From UBA6898 sp964463135 (lineage in GTDB: Bacteria > Nitrospirota > Thermodesulfovibrionia > Thermodesulfovibrionales > UBA6898): a stretch of 64,000 bases of DNA. The notes under the pieces were generated by a model. That model saw only the letters and a program-made list of their open reading frames with translations, was not told the origin of the DNA and ran no database searches. Below, in pieces: positions 8,338 to 15,318 of this stretch; position 1 is the stretch's first letter; each line of letters opens with the position of its first letter. The stretch covers positions 5,456 through 69,455 of the forward strand of contig CAYXBA010000018.1 of assembly GCA_964463135.1 (NCBI GenBank). The letters run 5' to 3'. The translations under genes were made by a program, and so were the position numbers.

Positions 8338-8795
8338 TTACTTTTTTCACTCTTCTCTGCCGCATAGAGTCTTTTTTCGAATGTGACGGTCCTGGATCTG
8401 TCCGAGACCTGCACCTTTGCATCCCAGTATCCGTACAGCGGCAGGTCAGCGGCGATCCTGAAAAGTCCCTTCTCTTCAGACGCCTTGTAGGTCTTGTCGT
8501 AGGTTGAGGACGAAGGCCTGCTTATCACGACAGTCACCTCGACGTCAGTGACCTTCCTTCCTTCCTTATCTGTGATCGAAAGCAGGATATCATTCTTGCC
8601 GACCGTGAGGCCTTTGTTCAGGATCTCCGCATTCCAGCCTGACGCCTCTTTTTCATGATGGGCCGCGTCATAGGACAGACCCCTTTCATAGGGCTTGTCC
8701 ACAACAGTGCCGTCGAATGACCTGGTGCCGACAACCACAGCGCCGATGACGGCACTCAGGCCGATGATGGCAACGATAACGAGCAAGAGCTTCAT
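8334..8795 (-). CDS. ccoH: FixH/CcoH family protein
   Basis: A 153-residue inner-membrane protein with one N-terminal helix (residues 3-22) followed by GTRSFDGTVVDKPYERGLSYD, the FixH signature, and a periplasmic beta-rich domain ending in a Lys-rich tail. FixH/CcoH stabilises assembling cbb3 oxidase. It overlaps ccoG by 4 bases upstream and the YtkA-like gene by 4 bases downstream, so translation is coupled along this stretch. Confidence 0.93.
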   Translation of the reverse strand: MKLLLVIVAIIGLSAVIGAVVVGTRSFDGTVVDKPYERGLSYDAAHHEKEASGWNAEILNKGLTVGKNDILLSITDKEGRKVTDVEVTVVISRPSSSTYDKTYKASEEKGLFRIAADLPLYGYWDAKVQVSDRSRTVTFEKRLYAAEKSEKSK

Positions 8796-9988
8796 TTAAC
8801 CTCCGGTGCCGGTGTGATGCTGACGCTTCTGATGATCCTTGCGGAAGATGGCTGTGAGGACTCAAGGACCAGTTCAATAGTTCCTTTTTCCTTTTCCGGG
8901 ATAAAGAGATAGACCGGAACTCTCTTATACTCCCCGGCCCTGAGGGTGATCTTCTCTGGCATGACTTTCACGTTTTGCTCCTGAACATTGGCAGCGATCC
9001 TGAATTCCCTGTCCTGGCCGCTCTTGTTCTCTGCTGCGAGGACAAAGGAATTGAGCAGCTCTCCGCTATTGGTCATCCGCGGTTTCATGTCATTGTTCGG
9101 CATGACGGTCAGGTCAAAGGGATCCCGCGTTATCGAAAGATAGAGAAAGAAGAAAAAGAAGAGGAGCGTAACGGCCCCTATGAGCAGCGCGTTCGTCCTC
9201 AGGAGATTGCTCTTGCTGCCTGGTCTGCCGAAAAAATATCCGATCAGTCCCGGTTTCTGCTTTTTCTCCATCTTTCCTGCACAGACGTCAAGGCACTCTG
9301 CGCAGTTTATGCAGGCTGCGTTCAGTCCTTTGCGGATATCAATATTGACCGGGCAGATTTTCACGCAGGCCCTGCAGTCCATGCATTCATCCTGTCTTCT
9401 CTGATCAAAGGCGATGGCCATGGTGTTGCTGTCAAAAAGTGCCCCCTGGAGCTTTGCATACGGACATACTGTGGCACACCAGGTATGCCGCAGAAATGCA
9501 TAATCAAGAAAAAGGATGATACTCAGGGATATCCAGAAGCCCCAGGTGACCGGTCCGAGATCCCCGGCCATCAGGGCAGGTATGAACTCATACGGAGAGA
9601 CAAAATACCAGATGAGACTGGCCGCCACCACCACACAGGCAAGAAGGGTGAGGGCGTACGCAAGGAACCTCCGGGCCGGTCCCTTTGCCCTGTCCAGGAA
9701 AGCGGTGATGTCGATGATCACGGTCTGCGGGCAGAGCCATCCGCACCAGATGCGGCCGAAGAGCAGGGTGACGAGGATGACAAGAAACGTAAGGAAGAAG
9801 AGTCCCATCAGCACGATGAAGAACTCGTCCATCCAGAGACTTACGCCGAAGGCGTGCAGTCTCAGGGAAGCAATGTCAAAACGGAGTGCACTTTCCCCGT
9901 TGATCCTGACAAAGGGGATCCCCAGGATAAGCAATGCCTGGACAGCTTCTGCAATGCGGCGCCAGGGCTGTATCCTCCTAGTCGTCAT
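8792..9988 (-). CDS. ccoG: cbb3 assembly ferredoxin-like protein CcoG/FixG
   Basis: A 398-residue membrane-bound iron-sulfur protein that takes part in copper reduction for cbb3 oxidase maturation. About five transmembrane helices surround GRIWCGWLCPQ. Two Cys clusters, CMDCRACVKICP and CINCAECLDVC, bind [4Fe-4S] centres, and a C-terminal Ig-like domain begins near residue 310. The start at 9988 (MTTRRIQPWRR) matches the family; an upstream start at 10078 would run through ccoQ in another frame. It overlaps the ccoQ end by 11 bases. Confidence 0.95.
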   Translation of the reverse strand: MTTRRIQPWRRIAEAVQALLILGIPFVRINGESALRFDIASLRLHAFGVSLWMDEFFIVLMGLFFLTFLVILVTLLFGRIWCGWLCPQTVIIDITAFLDRAKGPARRFLAYALTLLACVVVAASLIWYFVSPYEFIPALMAGDLGPVTWGFWISLSIILFLDYAFLRHTWCATVCPYAKLQGALFDSNTMAIAFDQRRQDECMDCRACVKICPVNIDIRKGLNAACINCAECLDVCAGKMEKKQKPGLIGYFFGRPGSKSNLLRTNALLIGAVTLLFFFFFLYLSITRDPFDLTVMPNNDMKPRMTNSGELLNSFVLAAENKSGQDREFRIAANVQEQNVKVMPEKITLRAGEYKRVPVYLFIPEKEKGTIELVLESSQPSSARIIRSVSITPAPEVK

Positions 9989-10121
9989 CGTCGAGCATCT
10001 TGTACTTCGGGTCCTCCACTTTCCTGTGTCTCTTTTTTGAATAGTAAAAGGCGATGATGACAGCGAAGAGAACGACAAGGGTCAGGCCGAAGATAAAGTA
10101 TGCTATGCCCTGCGCATTCAT
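9978..10121 (-). CDS. ccoQ: cbb3 oxidase subunit CcoQ-like (47 aa)
   Basis: A short ORF with a single N-terminal transmembrane helix (AYFIFGLTLVVLFAVIIAFYY) followed by a basic stretch (SKKRHRKVEDPKY) and an acidic end (KMLDDDD). This is the layout of CcoQ/FixQ subunits, which stabilise cbb3 complexes; the PKYKMLDDDD tail also resembles the tail of CcoS. It starts inside the stop codon of the 31-residue ORF upstream (TAATG) and overlaps ccoG downstream, so it sits where ccoQ is expected. Confidence 0.8.
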   Translation of the reverse strand: MNAQGIAYFIFGLTLVVLFAVIIAFYYSKKRHRKVEDPKYKMLDDDD

Positions 10122-10216
10122 TACTTCTTGTTTCCCCGCATCATGAAATAGAGAATAACGATCGCGGTCGTCGGTATTACCGTAAAAGCGATGGTTGCAA
10201 GTATTGAAATATCCAT
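10121..10216 (-). CDS. Micro-gene for a 31-residue membrane peptide in the cbb3 operon
   Basis: This ORF encodes a peptide beginning MDISILATIAFTVIPTTAIV and ending RGNKK: one hydrophobic helix with a positive C-terminus. A strong ribosome binding site (AAAGGAG) lies six bases before the ATG and its stop overlaps the ccoQ start, so it is very likely translated. It could be an accessory cbb3 subunit in the style of CcoM/CcoH micro-proteins or a second CcoQ-like peptide; homology cannot be judged from 31 residues. Confidence 0.6.
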   Translation of the reverse strand: MDISILATIAFTVIPTTAIVILYFMMRGNKK

Positions 10217-10234
10217 GGTGTCTCCTTTATTGAG

Positions 10235-10272
10235 CGGGCAGTGATGGCCTGCTGTTGACCGCTCACTGCCCG
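10235..10272 (-). promoter_or_regulatory. Intercistronic hairpin in the cbb3 operon
   Basis: CGGGCAGTGA (10235-10244) pairs perfectly with TCACTGCCCG (10263-10272) around an 18-base loop. No T tract follows on the minus strand. It lies between the FixP_N peptide gene and the micro-gene, so it may be an RNA processing or stability element that sets different levels for the structural and assembly halves of the operon (inference). Confidence 0.45.
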
Positions 10273-10304
10273 TTTGTCATGTTTTACCAATCACGAATCA
10301 CGAA

Positions 10305-10496
10305 TTACTGCTTCTTTACAGACTCCTCATACGCGCCGGACTGGGTCCATCCGCTGATCGACGGCGAGTACATCGCGAAGTAGTAGATGCCCCAGAGGAT
10401 AAGGCCCCAGAAGAGTATCAACCAGCCCACAGGGAGTTTTCTGGCTGTGTCCTTTGCTTCAAAGTCTTCAATGTTGGATTCGTCAAAATCTGCCAT
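10305..10496 (-). CDS. Stand-alone FixP_N (CcoP N-terminal) membrane peptide
   Basis: A 63-residue protein with LPVGWLILFWGLILWGIYYF and a following YSPSISGW, the transmembrane N-terminal domain that normally precedes the two heme domains of CcoP. Here the ORF stops after 63 residues with no CxxCH motif. A perfect ribosome binding site (AAGGAGG) precedes the ATG, and it lies 10 bases downstream of the ccoO-ccoP fusion. It probably supplies the CcoP membrane anchor as a separate polypeptide. Confidence 0.85.
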   Translation of the reverse strand: MADFDESNIEDFEAKDTARKLPVGWLILFWGLILWGIYYFAMYSPSISGWTQSGAYEESVKKQ

Positions 10497-10506
10497 GGCT
10501 TCCTCC

Positions 10507-11442
10507 TTACTTGGCCTTCATTGATCTGATGTACGCGACGATCGACCATTGACTGTCAGTGCTCATGACGCCGGCATATGCCGGCATGCCGCCTTTACCC
10601 ACTCTCCCGTCTTCGACGTCCCCGGGATGTGTTCCGTTGTTGATGATCTCGAAATAGTCGTCGTCCGGCACATCGCCCTTCACATAAAGGAACTCATCGT
10701 CAACAAGGCTCGGGCCGATACCGCCTTTGCCGTCGCTGCCATGACAGGCAGAGCAGTGCGTCTCATATAATTGCTTGCCTGCCTCTATGGCTTTCTGATC
10801 GCCGGCGAACGGATTCTTGATATGTTCCGACTTTGTGGCAGTCAGGCCGGCAGTCGTTGCAGGCTTTTTCTGGACCGCAGTGCCGATCACCTGCATGTAT
10901 GCAACGAGTGCATCGAGCTCCGTCTTTGCAGAAAGTGCCGCTATCTCCTCTTTTGTGTAAGGGAAACTGTTGGCCTTCATGTGGGCCTCTATGTCTGTTG
11001 GGTCGAGCTTGCTGTCCTTCAGCCAGCCATACTTCGGCATATTTGACTGTTTGAATAATCCCTGGGGATTGTCAAAGTGGCTATAGTGCCACGCATCAGG
11101 ATACTTTCCTCCTATGCGTGCAAGGTCCGGCCCTGTCCTCTTGGAGCCCCAGAGGAACGGACGGTCGTACGCGAACTCGCCTGCCTTGGAGTAATCACCG
11201 TACCGCATCACCTCGGTCTTCAGAGGCCGCACAGTCTGGGTATGGCAGTTGTTGCAGCCCTCGCGCTGATAGATGTCCTTGCCTGCCAGCTGAAGCGCTG
11301 TGTAGGGCTTCAGGTTCTCAAGCTTCGGGTGCATCCCCTCGGTGAACATGGGGAAGAAGACGGTCGCGATCGTGCCGATGAGAATGACGACCGCTGCGAC
11401 TATGGCGAACATGATCGGTTTTCTGTAGATTTCACCAGCCAT
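10507..11442 (-). CDS. ccoO: CcoO fused to an extra cytochrome c domain (CcoO-CcoP type)
   Basis: A 311-residue diheme cytochrome c. Residues 1-200 are a normal monoheme CcoO: an N-terminal anchor helix at about 10-30, CNNCH at about 58-62, then YDRPFLWGSKRTGPDLARIGG, the distinctive CcoO signature. From about residue 215 a second cytochrome c domain follows with CSACHG and a GGMPAY axial-Met region, resembling one CcoP heme domain. The oxidase would therefore receive electrons through two heme c groups on one chain, with the CcoP anchor encoded separately next door. The start has a G-rich ribosome binding site; ccoN ends 11 bases upstream. Confidence 0.92.
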   Translation of the reverse strand: MAGEIYRKPIMFAIVAAVVILIGTIATVFFPMFTEGMHPKLENLKPYTALQLAGKDIYQREGCNNCHTQTVRPLKTEVMRYGDYSKAGEFAYDRPFLWGSKRTGPDLARIGGKYPDAWHYSHFDNPQGLFKQSNMPKYGWLKDSKLDPTDIEAHMKANSFPYTKEEIAALSAKTELDALVAYMQVIGTAVQKKPATTAGLTATKSEHIKNPFAGDQKAIEAGKQLYETHCSACHGSDGKGGIGPSLVDDEFLYVKGDVPDDDYFEIINNGTHPGDVEDGRVGKGGMPAYAGVMSTDSQWSIVAYIRSMKAK

Positions 11443-11453
11443 GGTCCACCCCC

Positions 11454-12851
11454 CTAAGCCCGCGATGCCGCAAGTGTTTTGCCCTTGCGCATCGTCATAT
11501 AGATGTTATAGATAAAGAAAAGCATGCCGACCGTGAAGATAAGACCTGCCACGGTACGGAGCTGCCAGAAGGGATAGTTCTTTACCAGCCCCTCCATGAA
11601 GGTGTATTTGAGGCTTCCGTCAGCATTCGTTGCCTTCCAGAGAGCGCCCTGCTGAATGCCGGTGATCCACATGGTGATCGAGAACATGAGCTGACCGATC
11701 AGCACGAGCCAGAAATGGATGTTTGCCACCTTCACACTGTAGATCTCGGTGTTATAGATCTTCGGGATGATGTAGTAGATAGAGGCTGCTGTGGTCATGG
11801 TGACCCATCCCATGGTGCCCATATGCACATGCCCGGGTACCCAGTCCGTGTAATGGATCAGGGAGCTCACGACCCTGATCGCCTGGGTAGGGCCCTGCAC
11901 GGTCTGCAGGCCATAGAAGGTGATGCCCATGATGAAGAACTTGGTCAGATAGTTGGACTGCATCTTTGACCAGTCAGTACCGACCGTGTAGTACCCGTTC
12001 ACGACCGAGCCCCAGGACGGAGCGATCAGGAAGAGCGTAAAGACGATGCCCAGGGTCTGGATCCAGTCAGGCAGCGGTGTATAGACCAGGTGATGGGCGC
12101 CCGTCCAGAGATAGGCGAAGACCAGGGACCAGAAGGCGATGATCGAGAGCCTGTGGCTGAAGATCGGCAGTCCGGTTGACTTTGGCAGGAAATAGTAGAA
12201 CATGGCCAGGATCGGCGTGGTGAAGATGAAGCCCACCGCATTATGGCCGTACCACCATTCCACGTTCGCGCTGTTCACGCCGGTAAAGAGGTGATAGGAC
12301 TTGAAGAGCCCTGCCGGGATCGAGAGGTTGTTCACGATATAGAGCACAGCTACGGCTACGACCGTTGCTATGATATACCAGAGCGAGATATACATCTGCT
12401 CCTCTTTTCTCTTGATGATCGTGCCGAAGACGTTCACCGCAAAGATTACCCAGAGGATCACGACCCCGATATCAAGGGGCCATTCAAGTTCGGCGTACTC
12501 CAGGGACTGGTTCATGCCCATGAAGAGGCTGACCGCTGCGAGCGCTATTGCAGCATTAAAGAGATACAGATGGAACCGTGCGAGCTTCGGGAAGAGAAGA
12601 GGCCTCTTGGTCAGCCTCATAACAATGTAATACGAAATGCCGAAGATCGCGCCGATGCCGAGCCCGAACGCGAGCCCGTTGGTGTGCACTACCCTCAATC
12701 TTCCATACGTGAAAAAGGGCGGTATGTTCAGTTCGGGCTTCCACAACTGGATAGAGATCCAGAGCCCGATCAGAATACCGACCACTCCCCAGAAGATCGA
12801 GGAGACGATAAATCCTTTTACCGTCTGGTGGTCATACTGATAGTCACTCAT
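11454..12851 (-). CDS. ccoN: cbb3-type cytochrome c oxidase catalytic subunit CcoN
   Basis: A 465-residue heme-copper oxidase subunit I with about 12 transmembrane helices; it reduces O2 to water at the heme b3-CuB centre with high O2 affinity. Family signatures are HTNGLAFGLGIGA (heme b ligand region), WWYGHNAVGF, GAHHLVYTPLPDW (CuB His pair) and HYTDWVPGHVHMG (heme ligands). The start at 12851 (MSDYQYDHQTV) is chosen because AAGGAGG lies nine bases upstream; an in-frame ATG at 12896 lacks one. It is the first oxidase gene, 52 bases after the Rrf2 regulator gene. Confidence 0.97.
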   Translation of the reverse strand: MSDYQYDHQTVKGFIVSSIFWGVVGILIGLWISIQLWKPELNIPPFFTYGRLRVVHTNGLAFGLGIGAIFGISYYIVMRLTKRPLLFPKLARFHLYLFNAAIALAAVSLFMGMNQSLEYAELEWPLDIGVVILWVIFAVNVFGTIIKRKEEQMYISLWYIIATVVAVAVLYIVNNLSIPAGLFKSYHLFTGVNSANVEWWYGHNAVGFIFTTPILAMFYYFLPKSTGLPIFSHRLSIIAFWSLVFAYLWTGAHHLVYTPLPDWIQTLGIVFTLFLIAPSWGSVVNGYYTVGTDWSKMQSNYLTKFFIMGITFYGLQTVQGPTQAIRVVSSLIHYTDWVPGHVHMGTMGWVTMTTAASIYYIIPKIYNTEIYSVKVANIHFWLVLIGQLMFSITMWITGIQQGALWKATNADGSLKYTFMEGLVKNYPFWQLRTVAGLIFTVGMLFFIYNIYMTMRKGKTLAASRA

Positions 12852-12903
12852 GCCGGAAATCCTCCTTTTTTTAGTAACAAATCTCAAAAGCCTCAAAGAA
12901 GCT

Positions 12904-13323
12904 TTATGGTTCCCTGTTCTTTCTTGTTCTCTCTGCGATGTCGGCGAAATTATGCTGCCTCATCAGGTCGTTCACCTCTTGCCTGAGGGTCACCCAGACC
13001 GTGTGAACGCCGCAGGTGCTGCTGAAGCCGCAGACACTGCTGTCCACGGCGCAGGCGTTCAGGGCAACGACGCCTTCGATCGCCTCTATGACATCGAGCA
13101 GATTGATATCCTTCGGTGGTCTGCTGAGCTGGAAGCCTCCCTTGACGCCCCTGAAGGAACGGACAATGTCTGCCTTTACGAGTCTCTGTAGGATCTTTGC
13201 GAGAAAGCTCTTCGGTGTGGCCATTTCCCGTGCGATTTCGTCAACCATGACAACCTTGTCTGTCTGGCCGGAAAGATAGAGTACGCAGCGCATGGCATAG
13301 TCGGTCTCTCGCGTTATCTGCAT
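12904..13323 (-). CDS. Rrf2-family transcriptional regulator with Cys cluster
   Basis: A 139-residue winged-helix regulator beginning MQITRETDYAMRCVLYL, the standard Rrf2 N-terminus. Cysteines at 91, 98 and 104 match the three-Cys pattern that binds an iron-sulfur cluster in IscR, NsrR and RsrR. It is therefore a probable sensor of Fe-S status, NO or redox state. It is first in the transcription unit leading to ccoN, so it likely controls its own expression and that of the oxidase. Which signal it reads cannot be told. Confidence 0.92.
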   Translation of the reverse strand: MQITRETDYAMRCVLYLSGQTDKVVMVDEIAREMATPKSFLAKILQRLVKADIVRSFRGVKGGFQLSRPPKDINLLDVIEAIEGVVALNACAVDSSVCGFSSTCGVHTVWVTLRQEVNDLMRQHNFADIAERTRKNREP

Positions 13324-13431
13324 TTAAAAGTCCCCCTGCGGCATTTCAGGAGCAATCCGCTCCTGATTATCTATCCTCATACTATCAAATTGAGGTTATT
13401 AAGCAAGATGAAAATAACTTAATATAAGACT
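13324..13431 (-). promoter_or_regulatory. 5' untranslated region of rrf2-cco operon with hairpin
   Basis: The bases between the predicted promoter and the Rrf2 start contain a perfect hairpin, CAGGAGC (13347-13353) with GCTCCTG (13359-13365) around a five-base loop. No open reading frame is visible. The AT-rich remainder up to about 13,430 may hold an Rrf2 operator, but I cannot define one. Confidence 0.4.
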
Positions 13432-13460
13432 AATTTACTCTTGATTAAAATTCTTGTCAA
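13432..13460 (-). promoter_or_regulatory. Sigma-70 promoter of the rrf2-cbb3 operon
   Basis: Read on the minus strand, TTGACA at 13460-13455 is followed after 17 bases by TAAATT at 13437-13432. This sits about 110 bases before the Rrf2 start, in a very AT-rich segment. A second plus-strand promoter for the zinc-ribbon gene should lie between 13,460 and 13,640 but I see no clear match. Confidence 0.6.
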
Positions 13461-13642
13461 GGGTAAAATAGTTTAGTGAGGAAATAAATTTCACTGTTCA
13501 GCAACGAGGTCTTTCAATATGCAGATTAAAATAAGTAAAAACAATGAGTTATGTTTATAACTTGATGTTGGCAGTGCAGCACAGATAGTGCTTAGGTTCC
13601 TGTTGGTAATGTGATAGGATGAAACTGAAAGGAGAAGCAGCT

Positions 13643-13813
13643 ATGAAATACGATACATGTAAAGAGCAGACTCTCCTGTGTCTCGAAGAAATTCCGGAGA
13701 CCATTACCTGCCCCAAATGCGGCGGCGGCATAGGGCTCTGGACAGAGTCGATCCTGACCATCTGCTGGTTCTGCGGATACCATGCATTCAAAAAAGAGGC
13801 GATCATCAATTAG
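13643..13813 (+). CDS. Small zinc-ribbon protein, function unknown
   Basis: A 56-residue protein with two Cys pairs, CPKC and CWFC, spaced like a rubredoxin-type zinc ribbon. The start at 13643 (MKYDTCKEQ) is selected because AAAGGAG lies eight bases upstream; an earlier in-frame ATG at 13619 lacks one. It stands 61 bases before the Sec-peroxiredoxin gene on the same strand. A rubredoxin-like electron donor or a small regulator are both possible; the sequence does not decide. Confidence 0.6.
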   Translation: MKYDTCKEQTLLCLEEIPETITCPKCGGGIGLWTESILTICWFCGYHAFKKEAIIN

Positions 13814-13874
13814 CCTTTTGAACAGAGGGTCATTGACCCGAAACATTATATTGACTGTACATGGAGGAAAGATC

Positions 13875-14483
13875 ATGAGTGAACAGTATGGCATCAAAGT
13901 GGGGGCCCCGGTCCCTGATTTCAAGATCGAGACGTACGAGCCGTCAAGGGGAGACTTCGGAGAGATCAGCCTTGCCGAGCTGAAGGCGGCGAAGAAGTGG
14001 ACTGTGCTCTTCTTCTATCCGGCTGATTTCACCTTTGTCTGAGCGACCGAATTCGCTGCTCTGGCGGAGCAGCACGAGAATTTCAATGCAGTCGGCGCTG
14101 AACTTATTACCGTAAGCACAGACACGAAGTTCGTTCATCTCGCCTGGCAGAGAGATGAGAAGATGCTCGAAAAGGTGAAATACACTATGGGGTCAGACCC
14201 GAATGCGAGGCTTTCGAAACTCTTCGGTGTGTACGACAAAGAGGCCGGACTTGACCTGCGGGGCACCTTTGTCATCAGCCCTGAAGGAACGCTCATGAAC
14301 TCCGAGGTGAACTTCTTCAACCTCGGCAGAAATGTCGAGGAGATCTTCCGCAAGGTGAAGGCGAACATCTATCTTGCAGCTCATCAGAATGAGGGCTGCC
14401 CTGCAAGATGGCAGAAGGAAGGGGACAAGACCCTTAAGCCGTCTGCCCAGCTTGTGGGCAAGGTATTCGAAGCACTTAAATAA
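13875..14483 (+). CDS. Selenocysteine-containing AhpC/Prx-type peroxiredoxin
   Basis: Read with UGA at 14040-14042 as selenocysteine, this is one 202-residue peroxiredoxin. The frame is open on both sides: the part before ends FFYPADFTFV and the part after continues ATEFAALAEQHENF, so the UGA falls exactly on the peroxidatic Cys of the family pattern DFTFVCPTE. The C-terminal half keeps the typical-2-Cys resolving region GCPARWQKEGDKTLKPS. The ribosome binding site GGAGG lies seven bases before the ATG at 13875. A perfect hairpin follows the UGA. It should reduce H2O2 or organic peroxides in the cytoplasm. Automatic callers would split it at 14042. The residue after Sec is Ala rather than the usual Pro. 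Confidence 0.9.
14040..14073 (+). promoter_or_regulatory. Sec UGA codon with SECIS-like hairpin
   Basis: The UGA at 14040-14042 is followed 12 bases later by GCTGCTC (14055-14061), a five-base loop TGGCG, and GAGCAGC (14067-14073), a perfect seven-base stem. The distance, the small loop and the G residues in it match bacterial SECIS elements, which bind SelB immediately downstream of the Sec codon. Confidence 0.75.
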
Positions 14484-14518
14484 TGATACAATAGGCCAAA
14501 AATCAAGGAGGCCTTACC

Positions 14519-14845
14519 ATGGCTAAACTGCCGAATCAGTTCGTCAGCATCAGGAAGAGGTTTGAGAAGTTTTTCAAGGCTGTCGAGAACGTAGGGAAAG
14601 AGGCAAAGGCTGCCGGTCCGCTGAACAAGAAGACCGCGCATCTGATACAGCTTGCAGCAGCAGCGGCAAGCCGCTCAGAGGGTGCTGTGCATTCACATAC
14701 CCGGAGGGCGCTTGAGGCAGGGGCCAAACCGGCCGAGGTCTATCATGCGATCATCCTGCTGACCAGCACCATCGGGTTCCCGACGGTCTCCGCTGCGCTC
14801 TGCTGGGCTGATGATGTGATCGGCGAGAAGGCAAAGAAGAAATAA
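14519..14845 (+). CDS. Carboxymuconolactone decarboxylase (AhpD-like) family protein
   Basis: A 108-residue all-helical protein of the CMD/AhpD family. The signature segment reads GAVHSHTRRALEAGAKPAEV, where active peroxidase members have CxxC before the His. The Cys pair is absent, so it is unlikely to act as a classic AhpD disulfide reductase, though a Cys is present further on (AALCW). It lies 35 bases after the Sec-peroxiredoxin gene with a good ribosome binding site (AAGGAGG) and its own TGATACAAT box, and is followed by a terminator. It may partner the peroxiredoxin, but the chemistry is uncertain. Confidence 0.85.
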   Translation: MAKLPNQFVSIRKRFEKFFKAVENVGKEAKAAGPLNKKTAHLIQLAAAAASRSEGAVHSHTRRALEAGAKPAEVYHAIILLTSTIGFPTVSAALCWADDVIGEKAKKK

Positions 14846-14872
14846 GTTATATCGATGTTCTGAGAAAAAAGA

Positions 14873-14905
14873 AGAGGTGAACAGGAAGCTGTTCACCTCT
14901 TTGTT
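14873..14905. terminator. Bidirectional terminator between CMD gene and antitoxin gene
   Basis: AGAGGTGAACAG (14873-14884) pairs perfectly with CTGTTCACCTCT (14889-14900) around GAAG, with T-rich sequence after it and A-rich sequence before it. It can stop transcription from both converging genes. Confidence 0.85.
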
Positions 14906-14906
14906 A

Positions 14907-15125
14907 TTATCTCTGATATTTTGACATAACTTCTTCCAGAGGGACAGCTCTGATTTTGCCGGCGTGATATGCCGCGATCCTATCGTCAATTTCTTTACGC
15001 CACAAACGGTCTATCTGTTCGTCCGGCCGGTCAAGGCTCGCAAGAATGTCATCAACAAGCGTTGCCCTATCTTTCAATGGAAGAGTTAATACTTCTTTCA
15101 ATATCTCCTGGGCACTTGTAGCCAT
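14907..15125 (-). CDS. Putative addiction-module antitoxin component
   Basis: A 72-residue protein beginning MATSAQEILKEVLTLPLKDRATLVDDILASLD, the recognisable pattern of short proteins annotated as addiction module components (the TIGR02574 type). A strong ribosome binding site (AAGGAGG) precedes the ATG. Such proteins usually stand before a RelE/ParE-type toxin, but none is visible downstream, where the terminator and the CMD gene follow directly. It may be an orphan antitoxin in the accessory island. Confidence 0.75.
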   Translation of the reverse strand: MATSAQEILKEVLTLPLKDRATLVDDILASLDRPDEQIDRLWRKEIDDRIAAYHAGKIRAVPLEEVMSKYQR

Positions 15126-15142
15126 TTTACTGCCTCCTTATT

Positions 15143-15253
15143 TTACCTCAATGCCATGCGCGTAAAAGCAGACCGGGTTGTTTTTAACTTTTTGACGACC
15201 TGGTCAACTGCTTCAACTAATTCATCATCCAAGGTCATCTGTATGGTTCTCAT
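15143..15253 (-). pseudogene. Truncated ribbon-helix-helix antitoxin
   Basis: A 36-residue ORF, MRTIQMTLDDELVEAVDQVV followed by KKLKTTRSAFTRMALR and a stop. This is the N-terminal DNA-binding part of CopG-type antitoxins of MazF/PemK-like modules; such proteins normally run about 70-80 residues, so the C-terminal toxin-binding part is missing. It lies 17 bases upstream of the addiction-module gene on the same strand. Either a remnant or a minimal DNA-binding peptide. Confidence 0.55.
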
Positions 15254-15318
15254 AACTACTCCCTATAATGGATATCTATTGCTATAATCAGCCACATTCC
15301 ACGCTAGGTCAAGTGCCC

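Noticed and set aside
8975..10057. A 360-codon plus-strand open frame
   Set aside because: It is the antisense shadow of ccoG and ccoQ, which have clear motifs; the plus-strand translation is low-complexity and charged, with no domain.
12243..12986. Long plus-strand frame opposite ccoN and rrf2
   Set aside because: Shadow of well-supported minus-strand genes; composition is His/Arg/Asp-rich as usual for antisense frames.
13782..14042. Treating the first part of the peroxiredoxin as a truncated gene or pseudogene
   Set aside because: The frame continues without any shift after the UGA, the UGA replaces exactly the peroxidatic Cys, and a SECIS-like hairpin follows, so selenocysteine is the better reading.
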